DNA from: Allochromatium warmingii
GTDB lineage: Bacteria > Pseudomonadota > Gammaproteobacteria > Chromatiales > Chromatiaceae
DNA length: 64,000 nt
Reading direction: 5' to 3'
Assembly (NCBI RefSeq): GCF_900107145.1
Contig: NZ_FNOW01000001.1
Location: 91,884 to 155,883 of the forward strand
The notes beneath the pieces were generated by a model that made no database searches, was not told where the DNA came from, and worked only from the letters and a program-made list of their open reading frames with translations. The translations under genes and the position numbers were made by a program. Each line of letters begins with the position of its first letter. The stretch's first letter is position 1. Below are positions 25,426-37,900 of this stretch, one piece after another.

Positions 25426-27630
25426 ATGAACACCTCCCCTCTACTTGCCTCACTCAACGCTGCCCAACGCGAAGCCGTTGCCGCTGCACCCGGTCATCTG
25501 CTGATTCTCGCTGGTGCGGGATCGGGCAAAACCCGCGTTCTCGTGCATCGCATCGCGTGGTTGATGCAGGAACAACAGCTGCCAGCCGGATCGATTTTGG
25601 CCGTCACCTTCACTAATAAAGCCGCCCGCGAGATGCGAGCGCGGCTCGATGCCATGCTCGGCGCTCCAGTCAGTGGGATGTGGGTCGGCACCTTTCACGG
25701 TCTCACCCATCGCTTATTACGTGCCCATTGGCGCGAAGCGCGGCTGCCGCAACAATTCCAAATTCTCGATTCCGACGATCAGGTGCGACTGATTAAACGC
25801 TTGCTGAAAGACCTACAACTTGATGAAGCGCGTTTTCCACCGCGTCAGATTCAGGGCTTTATCAATCGGCATAAAGATAATGGCTTACGCCCGCAACATC
25901 TGACCGAAACCGGTGATTTTGTTGGCGACCGAATGCTCGCGGTTTATCGTGAATACGAAGCAGCCAGAACGCGCACAGGTTCACTCGATTTTGCTGATTT
26001 ATTGTTGTGTGCGCTAGAATTACTCCGCGACCGTGCCGATCTGCTTGAGTATTATCAGCATCGCTTTCGGCATATTCTGGTTGATGAATTTCAGGACACC
26101 AACGCGATTCAATATGCGTGGTTGCGATTGCTCGCCGGTCAACACAATGATTTATTTGTCGTTGGTGACGACGATCAATCAATTTATGGCTGGCGCGGAG
26201 CGAAGGTCGAAAATATTCAATCCTTTCAAATTGATTATCCGACAACCCGCACGATTCGCTTAGAACAAAATTATCGCTCAACCGGCACCATTCTCGCCGC
26301 TGCCAATGCGCTGATTGCGAATAATCCGACCCGCTTAGGAAAACAGCTATGGACGCAGGATGGTGCGGGCGAGCCAATTTGCGTTTACACCGCATTTAAT
26401 GAAGTCGATGAAGCGCGATTTGTCGTCGAGCGTATTCGTCAATTTATTGCGACTGGGCAGCGGCGCGATGCGTGCGCGATTCTGTATCGCACGACGGCGC
26501 AATCGCGGCTTTTTGAAGAGGCGTTGATTCAAGCTGCTATTCCATATCGTGTTTATGGTGGATTGCGCTTTTTTGAACGCGCTGAAATCCGCGATGCGCT
26601 GGCGTATCTGCGCTTGATGGCCAATCCCGACGATGACGCGGCGTTTGAGCGTGTGGTCAATTTGCCGACACGCGGTATCGGTGAACGCACCGTCGATTTG
26701 CTCCGCGAGCAAGCGCGGGCGGCGGGTGTTTCGCTGTGGCGAGCGGCGCAGGAACTCAGTAGCAGCGGCGCACTCAGCCCCCGCGCCAGCACTGCGCTAC
26801 GCGGCTTTTTGACCCTGATTGACGCGCAGCGCACCGCCCGCGCTGGGCAGTCGTTGAGTGCATTGACTGAGGGCGTGATTGCGGCGATTGGCTTGATTGA
26901 GCATTTCAAGCACAGCAAGGACGGCAAGGGTCAGGATCGTATTGAGAACCTAGAGCAGCTCATCGAGACGGTTGCGCGGTTTGAGCAGGATCTACGCGAC
27001 GATGACGGCGATCCGCTCGGCATCTTTCTCGCTCATGCGGCGCTGGAGGCCGGTGACGCTGAGGCCGATCCGTTCGAGGACAGTGTGCAACTGATGACGC
27101 TACACAGTGCGAAAGGGCTGGAATTTCCGCTGGTATTTTTGGCGGGATTGGAAGATGGACTGTTTCCGCATAGTCTGTCACTCGATGATCCGGCGCGGCT
27201 GGAGGAAGAGCGGCGGCTGTGTTATGTCGGCATGACCCGCGCTATGCGGCAACTCTATCTCACGCACGCCGAAAGTCGGCGGCTGTATGGACGCGAGGAA
27301 TACACCACGCCGTCGCGGTTTTTGCGCGAAGTTCCAGCGGAGTTGCTGGAGAATGTGCGCGGCGGTGGCGTCGCTCGCCGGTCGTTCACCGCTCCGGCTA
27401 AAACTGCGCCCGCGTCGATCACTGACCCGCCGCGTCGTCAACATCCGACCGCCGCGAAAGCGCCCGACGGCTTCACCCTCGGCCAGCGTGTGCGGCATCC
27501 GAAATTCGGCATCGGTGTCGTGCGCAACAGCGAGGGACGCGGCGCCCAGACGCGCATTGAAATCGAGTTTTCCGGCGGGATTGGCAAAAAATGGCTGGTA
27601 TTGGCCTATGCGCGGCTGGAAGCGGTTTAA
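25426..27630 (+). CDS. uvrD: DNA helicase II UvrD
   Basis: A 734-residue SF1A helicase (E. coli UvrD has 720) acting in nucleotide-excision and mismatch repair. Motifs: Q motif LNAAQREAV, I AGAGSGKTRVL, Ia TFTNKAAREM, II VDEFQDTN, III GDDDQSIYGWRGA, IV QNYRST, V LMTLHSAKGLEFP and VI RRLCYVGMTRA. The C-terminal tail has the RNA polymerase/UvrB-interacting Tudor-like motif LGQRVRHPKFGIGVV. The ATG at 25426 matches the family start. It lacks an evident Shine-Dalgarno, because the inverted-repeat element ends five bases upstream. Confidence 0.96.
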   Translation: MNTSPLLASLNAAQREAVAAAPGHLLILAGAGSGKTRVLVHRIAWLMQEQQLPAGSILAVTFTNKAAREMRARLDAMLGAPVSGMWVGTFHGLTHRLLRAHWREARLPQQFQILDSDDQVRLIKRLLKDLQLDEARFPPRQIQGFINRHKDNGLRPQHLTETGDFVGDRMLAVYREYEAARTRTGSLDFADLLLCALELLRDRADLLEYYQHRFRHILVDEFQDTNAIQYAWLRLLAGQHNDLFVVGDDDQSIYGWRGAKVENIQSFQIDYPTTRTIRLEQNYRSTGTILAAANALIANNPTRLGKQLWTQDGAGEPICVYTAFNEVDEARFVVERIRQFIATGQRRDACAILYRTTAQSRLFEEALIQAAIPYRVYGGLRFFERAEIRDALAYLRLMANPDDDAAFERVVNLPTRGIGERTVDLLREQARAAGVSLWRAAQELSSSGALSPRASTALRGFLTLIDAQRTARAGQSLSALTEGVIAAIGLIEHFKHSKDGKGQDRIENLEQLIETVARFEQDLRDDDGDPLGIFLAHAALEAGDAEADPFEDSVQLMTLHSAKGLEFPLVFLAGLEDGLFPHSLSLDDPARLEEERRLCYVGMTRAMRQLYLTHAESRRLYGREEYTTPSRFLREVPAELLENVRGGGVARRSFTAPAKTAPASITDPPRRQHPTAAKAPDGFTLGQRVRHPKFGIGVVRNSEGRGAQTRIEIEFSGGIGKKWLVLAYARLEAV

Positions 27631-27669
27631 CTGCGGTCAGCGTCTCAGGGGCCACCCGCAACAATGGCG

Positions 27670-31499
<3,830 letters not shown>

Positions 31500-31518
31500 A
31501 TCTGCGGTCGTTTTAATC

Positions 31519-31549
31519 AGCCGCTGAAAACGCGGAATGACGCTGAAAA
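31519..31549. repeat. Dispersed CCGCTGAAAACGCGGAA repeat
   Basis: A copy of the repeat word AGCCGCTGAAAACGCGGAA followed by TGACGCTGAAA lies just after gyrB. Related copies are at 57439-57515 (both orientations) and 62104-62121. Confidence 0.6.
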
Positions 31550-31619
31550 TAAAACAACAATAAAAAATAGGCGCTTCCATCAGTGTTGTATTTAATCTAT
31601 CAGTCTCATGGAGCTGGTT

Positions 31620-32174
31620 ATGATGCGTGTGTTAGTGCCGCTTGCTCAGGGCTGCGAAGAACTCGAAGCCGTGACGATCATCGATCTATTGCGCCGCGCT
31701 GAGATTGAAGTCGTCACCGCCGGGTTGACCGATGGGCCAGTCACCGCCAGTCGCGGCACTGTGTTGGTGCCGGATACGACGCTGGCCGCTGTCGTCGATC
31801 AGATGTTCGAGATGATCGTGCTGCCCGGTGGTCTGCCGGGGGCGCAGTATCTCGAAGAGGATTCCCGTCTGTACACGATGCTCCGCCGTCATGCCGAGCA
31901 GGGCGCGTACACTGCGGCGATCTGTGCGGCCCCGAAGGTTTTAGCCGTTGCCGGAGTGCTCGATGATCGGCAGGCGACCTGTTATCCGGGCTGTGTCGCG
32001 CCGGATGCCTTTCCGCGTCTGACGCTGATTGATGCACCAGTCGTCACGGATGGGCGCGTGATTACCGGACGCGGCCCGGGCGCAGCAATGGATTTTGCCC
32101 TTGAACTCATCGCCGCGCTGGTCGGGCCGGAGCGCCGTGATCAGGTCGAAGCGGCGCTGATTCGCTCGCACTGA
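31620..32174 (+). CDS. DJ-1/PfpI family protein (YajL-like)
   Basis: A 184-residue DJ-1 superfamily protein. The conserved Glu is in GCEELEAVT, and the nucleophile Cys in YTAAICAAPKVLA (about residue 105). The family is reported to act as oxidative-stress chaperones or deglycases of glyoxal-damaged protein; the true activity is debated. GGAG lies about 8 bases before the ATG pair at 31620/31623, which favours these starts. It follows gyrB by 120 bp that hold a dispersed repeat, and precedes the glycosyltransferase by 10 bp. Confidence 0.9.
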   Translation: MMRVLVPLAQGCEELEAVTIIDLLRRAEIEVVTAGLTDGPVTASRGTVLVPDTTLAAVVDQMFEMIVLPGGLPGAQYLEEDSRLYTMLRRHAEQGAYTAAICAAPKVLAVAGVLDDRQATCYPGCVAPDAFPRLTLIDAPVVTDGRVITGRGPGAAMDFALELIAALVGPERRDQVEAALIRSH

Positions 32175-32184
32175 GTCGCGGCGC

Positions 32185-33219
32185 ATGGCGATAGCGGCGC
32201 TGCTGACCAGTGTCGGAGCGAGCTTGTTCGCGCTGGCGCTCAGTTTGAGCCTAACGCGCTGGTTAGCCTCCCGCGCTGGCTCAACCCTCGGGCCGCTCGA
32301 TCATCCTAACGCCCGTTCGCTCCATAACACGCCGGTGCCGCGTTCCGGTGGGCTGGGTGTGCTCGCTGGGGTCGCGCTGGTGTGGCTGGTCGCGCTGCTT
32401 TGGGGCGATGCCAGCGCGGAATTGATCTGGATCGGCGCGGCCTTGTTGGTCGTCGCGGTGGTATCGTTTCTCGACGATCTGCGCACGCTGTCACCGCTGA
32501 CACGTCTCGCAGTGCATGGACTCGCCGCCGGATTGTTAATCAGCGGCGGTCTGCGCTGGACACAGTTCGATCTGCCTGGTTTATTTTGGACGCTGCCGAC
32601 GGCGCTGGCACTGCTACTGACACTGCTATTCGTGGTGTGGATGATTAACCTCTATAACTTCATGGACGGCATAGACGGACTGGCCGGCGGTATGGCGGTC
32701 TGCGGATTTCTGGCGCTCGCTTGGCTGGGCTGGCGCGGAGATGCGCCGCTCTATACCGCGATCTGTCTTGGCGTGGCGGCAGCGGCTGCGGGGTTTTTGG
32801 TCAGCAATCTGCCACCGGCCCGCATCTTTTTAGGCGATGTCGGCTCATCAAGCTTAGGGTTTTTAGCAGCGGCGCTGGCGCTCTGGGGCGTAAAACTCGG
32901 CCTCTTTGCGCTCTGGGTAGCATGGTTGATCTTCTCGCCGTTTATTGTCGATGCGACTTGGACGCTGCTGGCGCGGCTGGCACGCGGCGAACGGGTGTGG
33001 GAAGCGCATCGCTCGCATCATTATCAGCGCGTGATTCTCGCCGGCTGGACACAACGCGAAACCTTGACACGCGCCTATGCGCTCATGGGCGCAGTGACTG
33101 TATGCGCGGTCTCGGCTCCGCGTCTCACCGTCATCGAACAATGGGGACTGTTAGCAGGTTGGGCGGTGGTGTATGGGTTGATTCATGTCAAGGTGATGCG
33201 ACTCGAACGCGAACCCTAG
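32185..33219 (+). CDS. Polyprenyl-phosphate N-acetylhexosamine-1-phosphate transferase (WecA/MraY family)
   Basis: A 344-residue family-4 glycosyl transferase with about ten TM segments. It would attach a HexNAc-1-phosphate to undecaprenyl phosphate to start O-antigen or other surface polysaccharide. Conserved motifs are DHPNARSLHNTPVPRSGG, the Asp-rich FLDDLRTLS, NLYNFMDGIDGLAGG, FLGDVGSSSLGF and the His-box HRSHHYQR. It is not MraY, which has different signatures and sits in the dcw cluster. No other polysaccharide genes lie nearby, so the pathway is not defined. Confidence 0.88.
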   Translation: MAIAALLTSVGASLFALALSLSLTRWLASRAGSTLGPLDHPNARSLHNTPVPRSGGLGVLAGVALVWLVALLWGDASAELIWIGAALLVVAVVSFLDDLRTLSPLTRLAVHGLAAGLLISGGLRWTQFDLPGLFWTLPTALALLLTLLFVVWMINLYNFMDGIDGLAGGMAVCGFLALAWLGWRGDAPLYTAICLGVAAAAAGFLVSNLPPARIFLGDVGSSSLGFLAAALALWGVKLGLFALWVAWLIFSPFIVDATWTLLARLARGERVWEAHRSHHYQRVILAGWTQRETLTRAYALMGAVTVCAVSAPRLTVIEQWGLLAGWAVVYGLIHVKVMRLEREP

Positions 33220-33232
33220 CCGGAGTGTATTC

Positions 33233-34015
33233 ATGCGCCGATCCCGCCATACCGATATTCCCTACCACAGTCTGAAACCACTGTTATGGCTATTGTTTTT
33301 ATCCAGCTTGGGATTAACACTCTGGAGTCACTGGAAAAAAGATCAATTCCCGCCGCCCGCATTTTATGACCTCGAACGGCTAATTGAGCCGCGCCAAACC
33401 CGTACCCTCACCGATCCATTTGAAATCGAAGCCGAAGGCATCCGCTATCAAATTACGCCACAGTTTGATTATGAACTCGACGGCGTCGTCGTCAGCCTGC
33501 ATGACAGTGATGTTTTTTGGGATATTTACCATACCAAGGATTGGCAAGACTTTATCAATATCCGCGATCTCTGCGTCGTATGGGGCAAAAATATCGCCAG
33601 CGATGCCTTTCGCGCCATGCACTATAAAAACACCACCTGGACTTGCTGGATTGCCACCGATAATCAACAGGCAGCACAGGCATTTACTTGGAATCAGCTT
33701 TCTAATAATCATCTGCTCAGTCATGTTGAATACGTGCAGCGAGCAATTAAATCAGCCGAAATCGGCGATCAAATTTATCTGCGCGGTCAACTCGCGCACT
33801 ACGCGCACGGCGGCGGATTTCAACGTGGCACCAGCATCACTCGCAACGATACCGGAAACGGTGCGTGCGAAACGATTCATGTCGAAGATTTTCAAATCGT
33901 GCGCAAAGCGAATACCGGTTGGCGATTAACGTATCGGCTGGCATTCGCTGCAACGGCGATTAGTTTGCTCGGTTTAATAGGGATGTTTTTGTTTGCACCA
34001 TATCGGCGCGGATGA
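33233..34015 (+). CDS. Conserved membrane protein of unknown function
   Basis: A 260-residue protein with an N-terminal TM helix (about 15-32), a large periplasmic or cytoplasmic middle domain (about 35-225) and a C-terminal TM helix (about 230-253). Notable conserved-looking stretches are DYELDGVVVSLHDS, LCVVWGKN, TWTCWIATDN, LSNNHLLS and RNDTGNGACETIHVEDF. I remember similar proteins only as hypothetical ones. It starts 13 bp after the transferase gene and precedes pilU by 78 bp, so it may be cotranscribed with the former. Confidence 0.7.
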   Translation: MRRSRHTDIPYHSLKPLLWLLFLSSLGLTLWSHWKKDQFPPPAFYDLERLIEPRQTRTLTDPFEIEAEGIRYQITPQFDYELDGVVVSLHDSDVFWDIYHTKDWQDFINIRDLCVVWGKNIASDAFRAMHYKNTTWTCWIATDNQQAAQAFTWNQLSNNHLLSHVEYVQRAIKSAEIGDQIYLRGQLAHYAHGGGFQRGTSITRNDTGNGACETIHVEDFQIVRKANTGWRLTYRLAFAATAISLLGLIGMFLFAPYRRG

Positions 34016-34093
34016 TTTATCTCTAGTGTGTTTGACCAGATAACAATATGCACAATGCAAAGCATCTCCCAATAGCTTAACGAGGATCACCTA

Positions 34094-35245
34094 ATGGACT
34101 TAAAACGCGCCCTAGAGCAATTACTTAATGCGTTGGTTGAAAAAAAAGGTTCCGACCTTTTTATTACCGCTGGCTGGCCACCAACAATCAAAATTAACGG
34201 CACACTTTATCCAGCCACCAAACAACCGCTCACCACCGACCAAACACGCGGCATGGCCTATGAAATTATGAATGAGCGCCAACGCGCCGAATTTGACGAT
34301 ACTAAAGAATGTCAATTTGCCCTCGACCGCGCTCCAGTCGGACGGTTTCGCGTGAGTGCCTTTGTGCAGCGCGATGCGGTTGGTATGGTGCTTCGACGCA
34401 TTGAAACTCGCATCCCGACACTTGAAGAATTAAAACTGCCTTCCACACTGCGCGATCTCGCTATGACGAAACGCGGATTAGTGGTGTTTGTTGGCGCGAC
34501 CGGCACTGGCAAATCCACTTCACTCGCCGCTTTAATCGGCTATCGCAATCACCACAGTTCAGGACATATCATCACAGTTGAAGATCCGATTGAATATATT
34601 CACGATCATGACGGCTGCATTATTACGCAACGCGAAGTTGGCGTTGATACAGAATCGTTTGAAGTTGCCTTGCGCAATACCCTGCGCCAAGCACCGGATG
34701 TGATTTTGATTGGCGAAATTCGCACCCGTCAAACAATGGAATATGCGATCAACTTTGCCGAAACAGGCCACTTGGTGTTAGCGACTCTGCACGCTAATAA
34801 TGCTAATCAAGCGATGGATCGGATTATCAACTTTTTCCCTGAAGAATCGCGGAATCAATTGCTGATGGATTTATCGCTGAATCTCAAGGGTATTGTCGCG
34901 CAACAACTGATTCCACGCAAAAACGGTCAAGGTCGTCGCGCCGTGATTGAAGTGCTGCTTAATACGCCGCTTGCTGCCGATTTGATTCGCACCGGCGAAG
35001 TCAATAAGCTCAAGGATTTAATGAAACGTTCGGGTGAGCAAGGCATGATTACCTTCGATCAGGCATTGTATAACCTGTATCAGGAAGGTGAAATCAGTTA
35101 TGAAGATGCGCTGAAATATGCTGATTCAGCGAATGAAGTGCGGCTGATGATTAAATTGCAGGAATCGATGGCACCGCAAGCGGATGATGAGGATATGACG
35201 AGCGGGATGAGTTTAGTGCGGAATGATGATCGGCCTAAGCGTTAG
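34094..35245 (+). CDS. pilU: Type IV pilus retraction-associated ATPase PilU
   Basis: A hexameric PilT-family ATPase of 383 residues. It has Walker A GATGTGKSTS, the Asp-box ITVEDPIEYIH, the PilT-type AIRELR-equivalent LIGEIRTRQTM, Walker B region and the His-box LATLHANNANQAMDRI. The GEIRTRQTM variant and the length favour PilU, the accessory retraction ATPase, over PilT itself. GAGG lies eight bases before the ATG. pilT, usually next to pilU, is absent here; the closest downstream genes form a signalling cluster in convergent orientation. Confidence 0.92.
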   Translation: MDLKRALEQLLNALVEKKGSDLFITAGWPPTIKINGTLYPATKQPLTTDQTRGMAYEIMNERQRAEFDDTKECQFALDRAPVGRFRVSAFVQRDAVGMVLRRIETRIPTLEELKLPSTLRDLAMTKRGLVVFVGATGTGKSTSLAALIGYRNHHSSGHIITVEDPIEYIHDHDGCIITQREVGVDTESFEVALRNTLRQAPDVILIGEIRTRQTMEYAINFAETGHLVLATLHANNANQAMDRIINFFPEESRNQLLMDLSLNLKGIVAQQLIPRKNGQGRRAVIEVLLNTPLAADLIRTGEVNKLKDLMKRSGEQGMITFDQALYNLYQEGEISYEDALKYADSANEVRLMIKLQESMAPQADDEDMTSGMSLVRNDDRPKR

Positions 35246-35261
35246 TAGTTTTTATGTTGAA

Positions 35262-35476
35262 CCGCGCAGGCGCACAGGACGCAAAGTGATTGAATGCTTT
35301 AAGAATTAGACAGGATTAACAGGATATTTCAGGATTAACAAGATTATTTAATAAATGTTATAATTAATAATTTTTTCAGTAAATAATCTTAAAATCTTGT
35401 TAATTCTAAAACATCCTGTTAATCCTGTCTAAATATTTAAAAAACTGTGTGTTCTTTGCGCCTTTGCGGTTCAAAC
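35262..35476. repeat. Large composite palindrome between convergent genes
   Basis: The outer arms are TTGAACCGCGCAGGCGCACA.. and its approximate reverse complement CTTTGCGCCTTTGCGGTTCAA. The inner arms are TTAGACAGGATTAACAGGAT and ATCCTGTTAATCCTGTCTAA, followed by further matching units (GATTAACAAGATT with AATCTTGTTAATTC). The loop is AT-rich. It fills the gap between pilU and the HD-GYP gene. The CAGGAT units recur near 3371-3420. Confidence 0.75.
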
Positions 35477-35491
35477 TCTAACACTGCAACA

Positions 35492-36610
35492 TTAAACCGG
35501 CGGATCGGCAAAGCGTTCGCGGATATGTAAAATCTCTGGCACCAGCCCTAAAAACACTTCCGTTAAACGCGGATCAAAATGCTTGCCCGCTTGTGTTCTA
35601 ATCCAATCCAGCGCCGCATTCACGTCCCACGCTGGTTTATAGGGACGCACCGATGTCAGCGCATCAAATACATCTGCCAGCGCCACAATGCGCCCCGATT
35701 CGGGAATCTCTTCCGCCACTAAACCCAGCGGATAACCGCTGCCATCCCATTTTTCATGATGGGACAGCGCAATTTCACGCGCCAGCTTAAGCAATTCTGA
35801 ATCATCGCCGCTCAAAATATCGCCGCCAATGGTGCTATGCGTTTGCATGATTTTCCATTCATCCGGCGTCAGCGGCCCGGGTTTCAGCAATATGCTATCA
35901 GGAATCCCAATTTTGCCTAAATCGTGCATAGGACTGGCGTGTAACATAATTTCGCATTGCTCATCCGACCAGCCGACATGCTTGGCCAGCAACGTCGAAG
36001 TGTGACTCATGCGCAAAATATGCTGTCCCGTTTCATTATCGCGATATTCCGCCGCTCGGCCTAAACGCTGCACCACCTGTAATCGCGTTTCGCGGATTTC
36101 ACGAGTGCGTTCATAAACAATTTGTTCGAGCACATCTTTTTGATCATGCGCCATGCGATGCGCTAATTGCACATCGAGCATATTGCGCACGCGGGCCGCA
36201 ACCTCAGCTTGATCGAATGGCTTGCCGATAAAATCACTGGCTCCAGCTTCTAATGCTCTGAGGCGACAATCACGGGTACGTAGTGAGGTTAATACCAAAA
36301 TCGGCGGCGTGAGTGGATCTTGTAGCGCCGCTAATTGCTCAATCAGCTCAAATCCAGTGATGCCCGGCATTTCAATATCAAGCAAAATTAAATCCGTCGG
36401 TGCTTGACGATAAATCGCCATAAATTGCTGCGGATCTTGAATCAGCACGATATTGGCGTAGCCGGATGCTTGAAGCAGGCGCTCCATTAAGATGAGACTG
36501 ACGCGCTCATCATCGACCACCAGAATGCGTGCGGTTTTGCGGCACAGCGTGTCAACTCTTGCCATAGGCTGCGGCATCCCATAGAGAGAAGAAAAAGGCG
36601 TCGGCATCAT
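35492..36610 (-). CDS. Response regulator with HD-GYP c-di-GMP phosphodiesterase domain (RpfG-like)
   Basis: A 372-residue protein. The receiver domain (about 27-145) has ILVVDDE and the phosphoacceptor Asp in LILLDIEMP, plus the Lys of FIGKPFD. The HD-GYP domain (about 185-370) carries the HD pair in MHDLGKIGIPD and the GYP motif HHEKWDGSGYPLGL, so metal binding and c-di-GMP hydrolysis are likely. It lies 8 bp downstream of the REC-phosphatase gene and is the last gene of the signalling cluster. Confidence 0.93.
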   Translation of the reverse strand: MMPTPFSSLYGMPQPMARVDTLCRKTARILVVDDERVSLILMERLLQASGYANIVLIQDPQQFMAIYRQAPTDLILLDIEMPGITGFELIEQLAALQDPLTPPILVLTSLRTRDCRLRALEAGASDFIGKPFDQAEVAARVRNMLDVQLAHRMAHDQKDVLEQIVYERTREIRETRLQVVQRLGRAAEYRDNETGQHILRMSHTSTLLAKHVGWSDEQCEIMLHASPMHDLGKIGIPDSILLKPGPLTPDEWKIMQTHSTIGGDILSGDDSELLKLAREIALSHHEKWDGSGYPLGLVAEEIPESGRIVALADVFDALTSVRPYKPAWDVNAALDWIRTQAGKHFDPRLTEVFLGLVPEILHIRERFADPPV

Positions 36611-36618
36611 CGGCTACT

Positions 36619-37848
36619 CTAGGGTTTTGACTGGTGGCAGAGAACGCTGATATCAAGTGGTAATTCCATCACCGCGACATCATCGGTTGGTTCGGTGCCG
36701 ACGCAGTGGGTATCAAAGGCGTCCATGAGCGTCGGCAAAATCGCCGCGCCATGTTGCCACTGTTGGAGGCAGGTGCTAAAACCAGCTTCAATAAACATCT
36801 GGCCAGCCGTGTCAGGTGCTTCCAGCAGGCCGTCGCTCATCAGCAACAGTCGATCACCGGCCGTGATTGGTAACGCCCGCAAACTGACATCTTGCAGCTC
36901 GGGCACAATACCGAGCGGCAGTCCAAAAGACGATAATTCAACCCGTTCCGTTGCGGTGCGCACATAAGCTGTCGGCATCCCGCCATTCCACCACCACAGC
37001 GTATGACCCGATGATGGCAGCGAAATTAAATACGCTGCCATAAACCGCTCAGTGGGCAGAAAATGATAGAGCTTTAAATTGATTTCAGTTAGCAATTCGC
37101 TGTCGCTAAAGCCTTTCGTTGTCATGGCATGAAAGGTCTCAGAAACCGGCAGTGTGCCAATGGTGGCCGATAAGCCATGCCCAGTAAAATCACCTAATAA
37201 AATGCGCAATCCGCCATCAGGTAAATAGCCAATCAGCACTAAATCGCCATTAAAAATGGTCGCAGGTCGTTCAATTAAACCAATTGCCGGAATCTGCGCA
37301 TTGTGATGCTTCACCGCTTGCGTCCACACGCGCTCGGCGAGTTGTTTTTCTTCTTGATCGCGTTCTAACAGGGTTTCAAGCATGGTTTGCTTGGCAGCAA
37401 GTGCGCGTTGCAAATTGCGCACCCGTTCCATCGCCAAAATCCGCGCTTTGAGCCGCGTGACGCTAAACGGCTTGGCAAGAAAATCATCGCCACCTGCTTC
37501 AATGCAGCGCAACAGCGCTTGCTCGTCTTTGAGCGCGGTGAGAAAGATCACCGGAATAAAGGTGTCGCCGATACGTTGCTTGATCTGAAGCGTCGCCTCC
37601 AGTCCGTCCATTTCGGGCATGACCACATCCATGAACACAATGTCCGGCTGTTCACGATCAAACAGCTCCAGCGCCTCACAGCCGTTGCTGGCTTCCTGCG
37701 TGCGGAAACCTTCGCGGATCAGCATCAAACTGAGCAGTCGCCGATTCGATGGCTCGTCATCGACAATCAGCGCCAACCCACGTTCGCCCACGCTCATCGG
37801 CGTGGTGGCGAACGCGAGCGCGGCGCGTTCGGATGCGGGTTGGCTCAC
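36619..37848 (-). CDS. Response regulator with PP2C-type (SpoIIE/RsbU) serine phosphatase domain
   Basis: A 409-residue protein. The receiver domain (about 22-140) has ALIVDDEPSN, phospho-Asp in IVFMDVVMPEMDG and FLAKPFS. A coiled linker (about 140-180) leads to a SpoIIE phosphatase with metal-binding motifs LLGDFTGHGLSA and LLLMSDGLLEA. Such proteins usually dephosphorylate anti-sigma-antagonists (STAS proteins) in partner-switching systems; no STAS or kinase partner is encoded here. The GTG start at 37848 has AGG about eight bases upstream; the next ATG (37797) lacks a ribosome binding site. Confidence 0.9.
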   Translation of the reverse strand: MSQPASERAALAFATTPMSVGERGLALIVDDEPSNRRLLSLMLIREGFRTQEASNGCEALELFDREQPDIVFMDVVMPEMDGLEATLQIKQRIGDTFIPVIFLTALKDEQALLRCIEAGGDDFLAKPFSVTRLKARILAMERVRNLQRALAAKQTMLETLLERDQEEKQLAERVWTQAVKHHNAQIPAIGLIERPATIFNGDLVLIGYLPDGGLRILLGDFTGHGLSATIGTLPVSETFHAMTTKGFSDSELLTEINLKLYHFLPTERFMAAYLISLPSSGHTLWWWNGGMPTAYVRTATERVELSSFGLPLGIVPELQDVSLRALPITAGDRLLLMSDGLLEAPDTAGQMFIEAGFSTCLQQWQHGAAILPTLMDAFDTHCVGTEPTDDVAVMELPLDISVLCHQSKP

Positions 37849-37900
37849 AATCCGACCTGCGTTGACGGTGCAACATGCGCCTCACGCAGCTGGAATGCGA

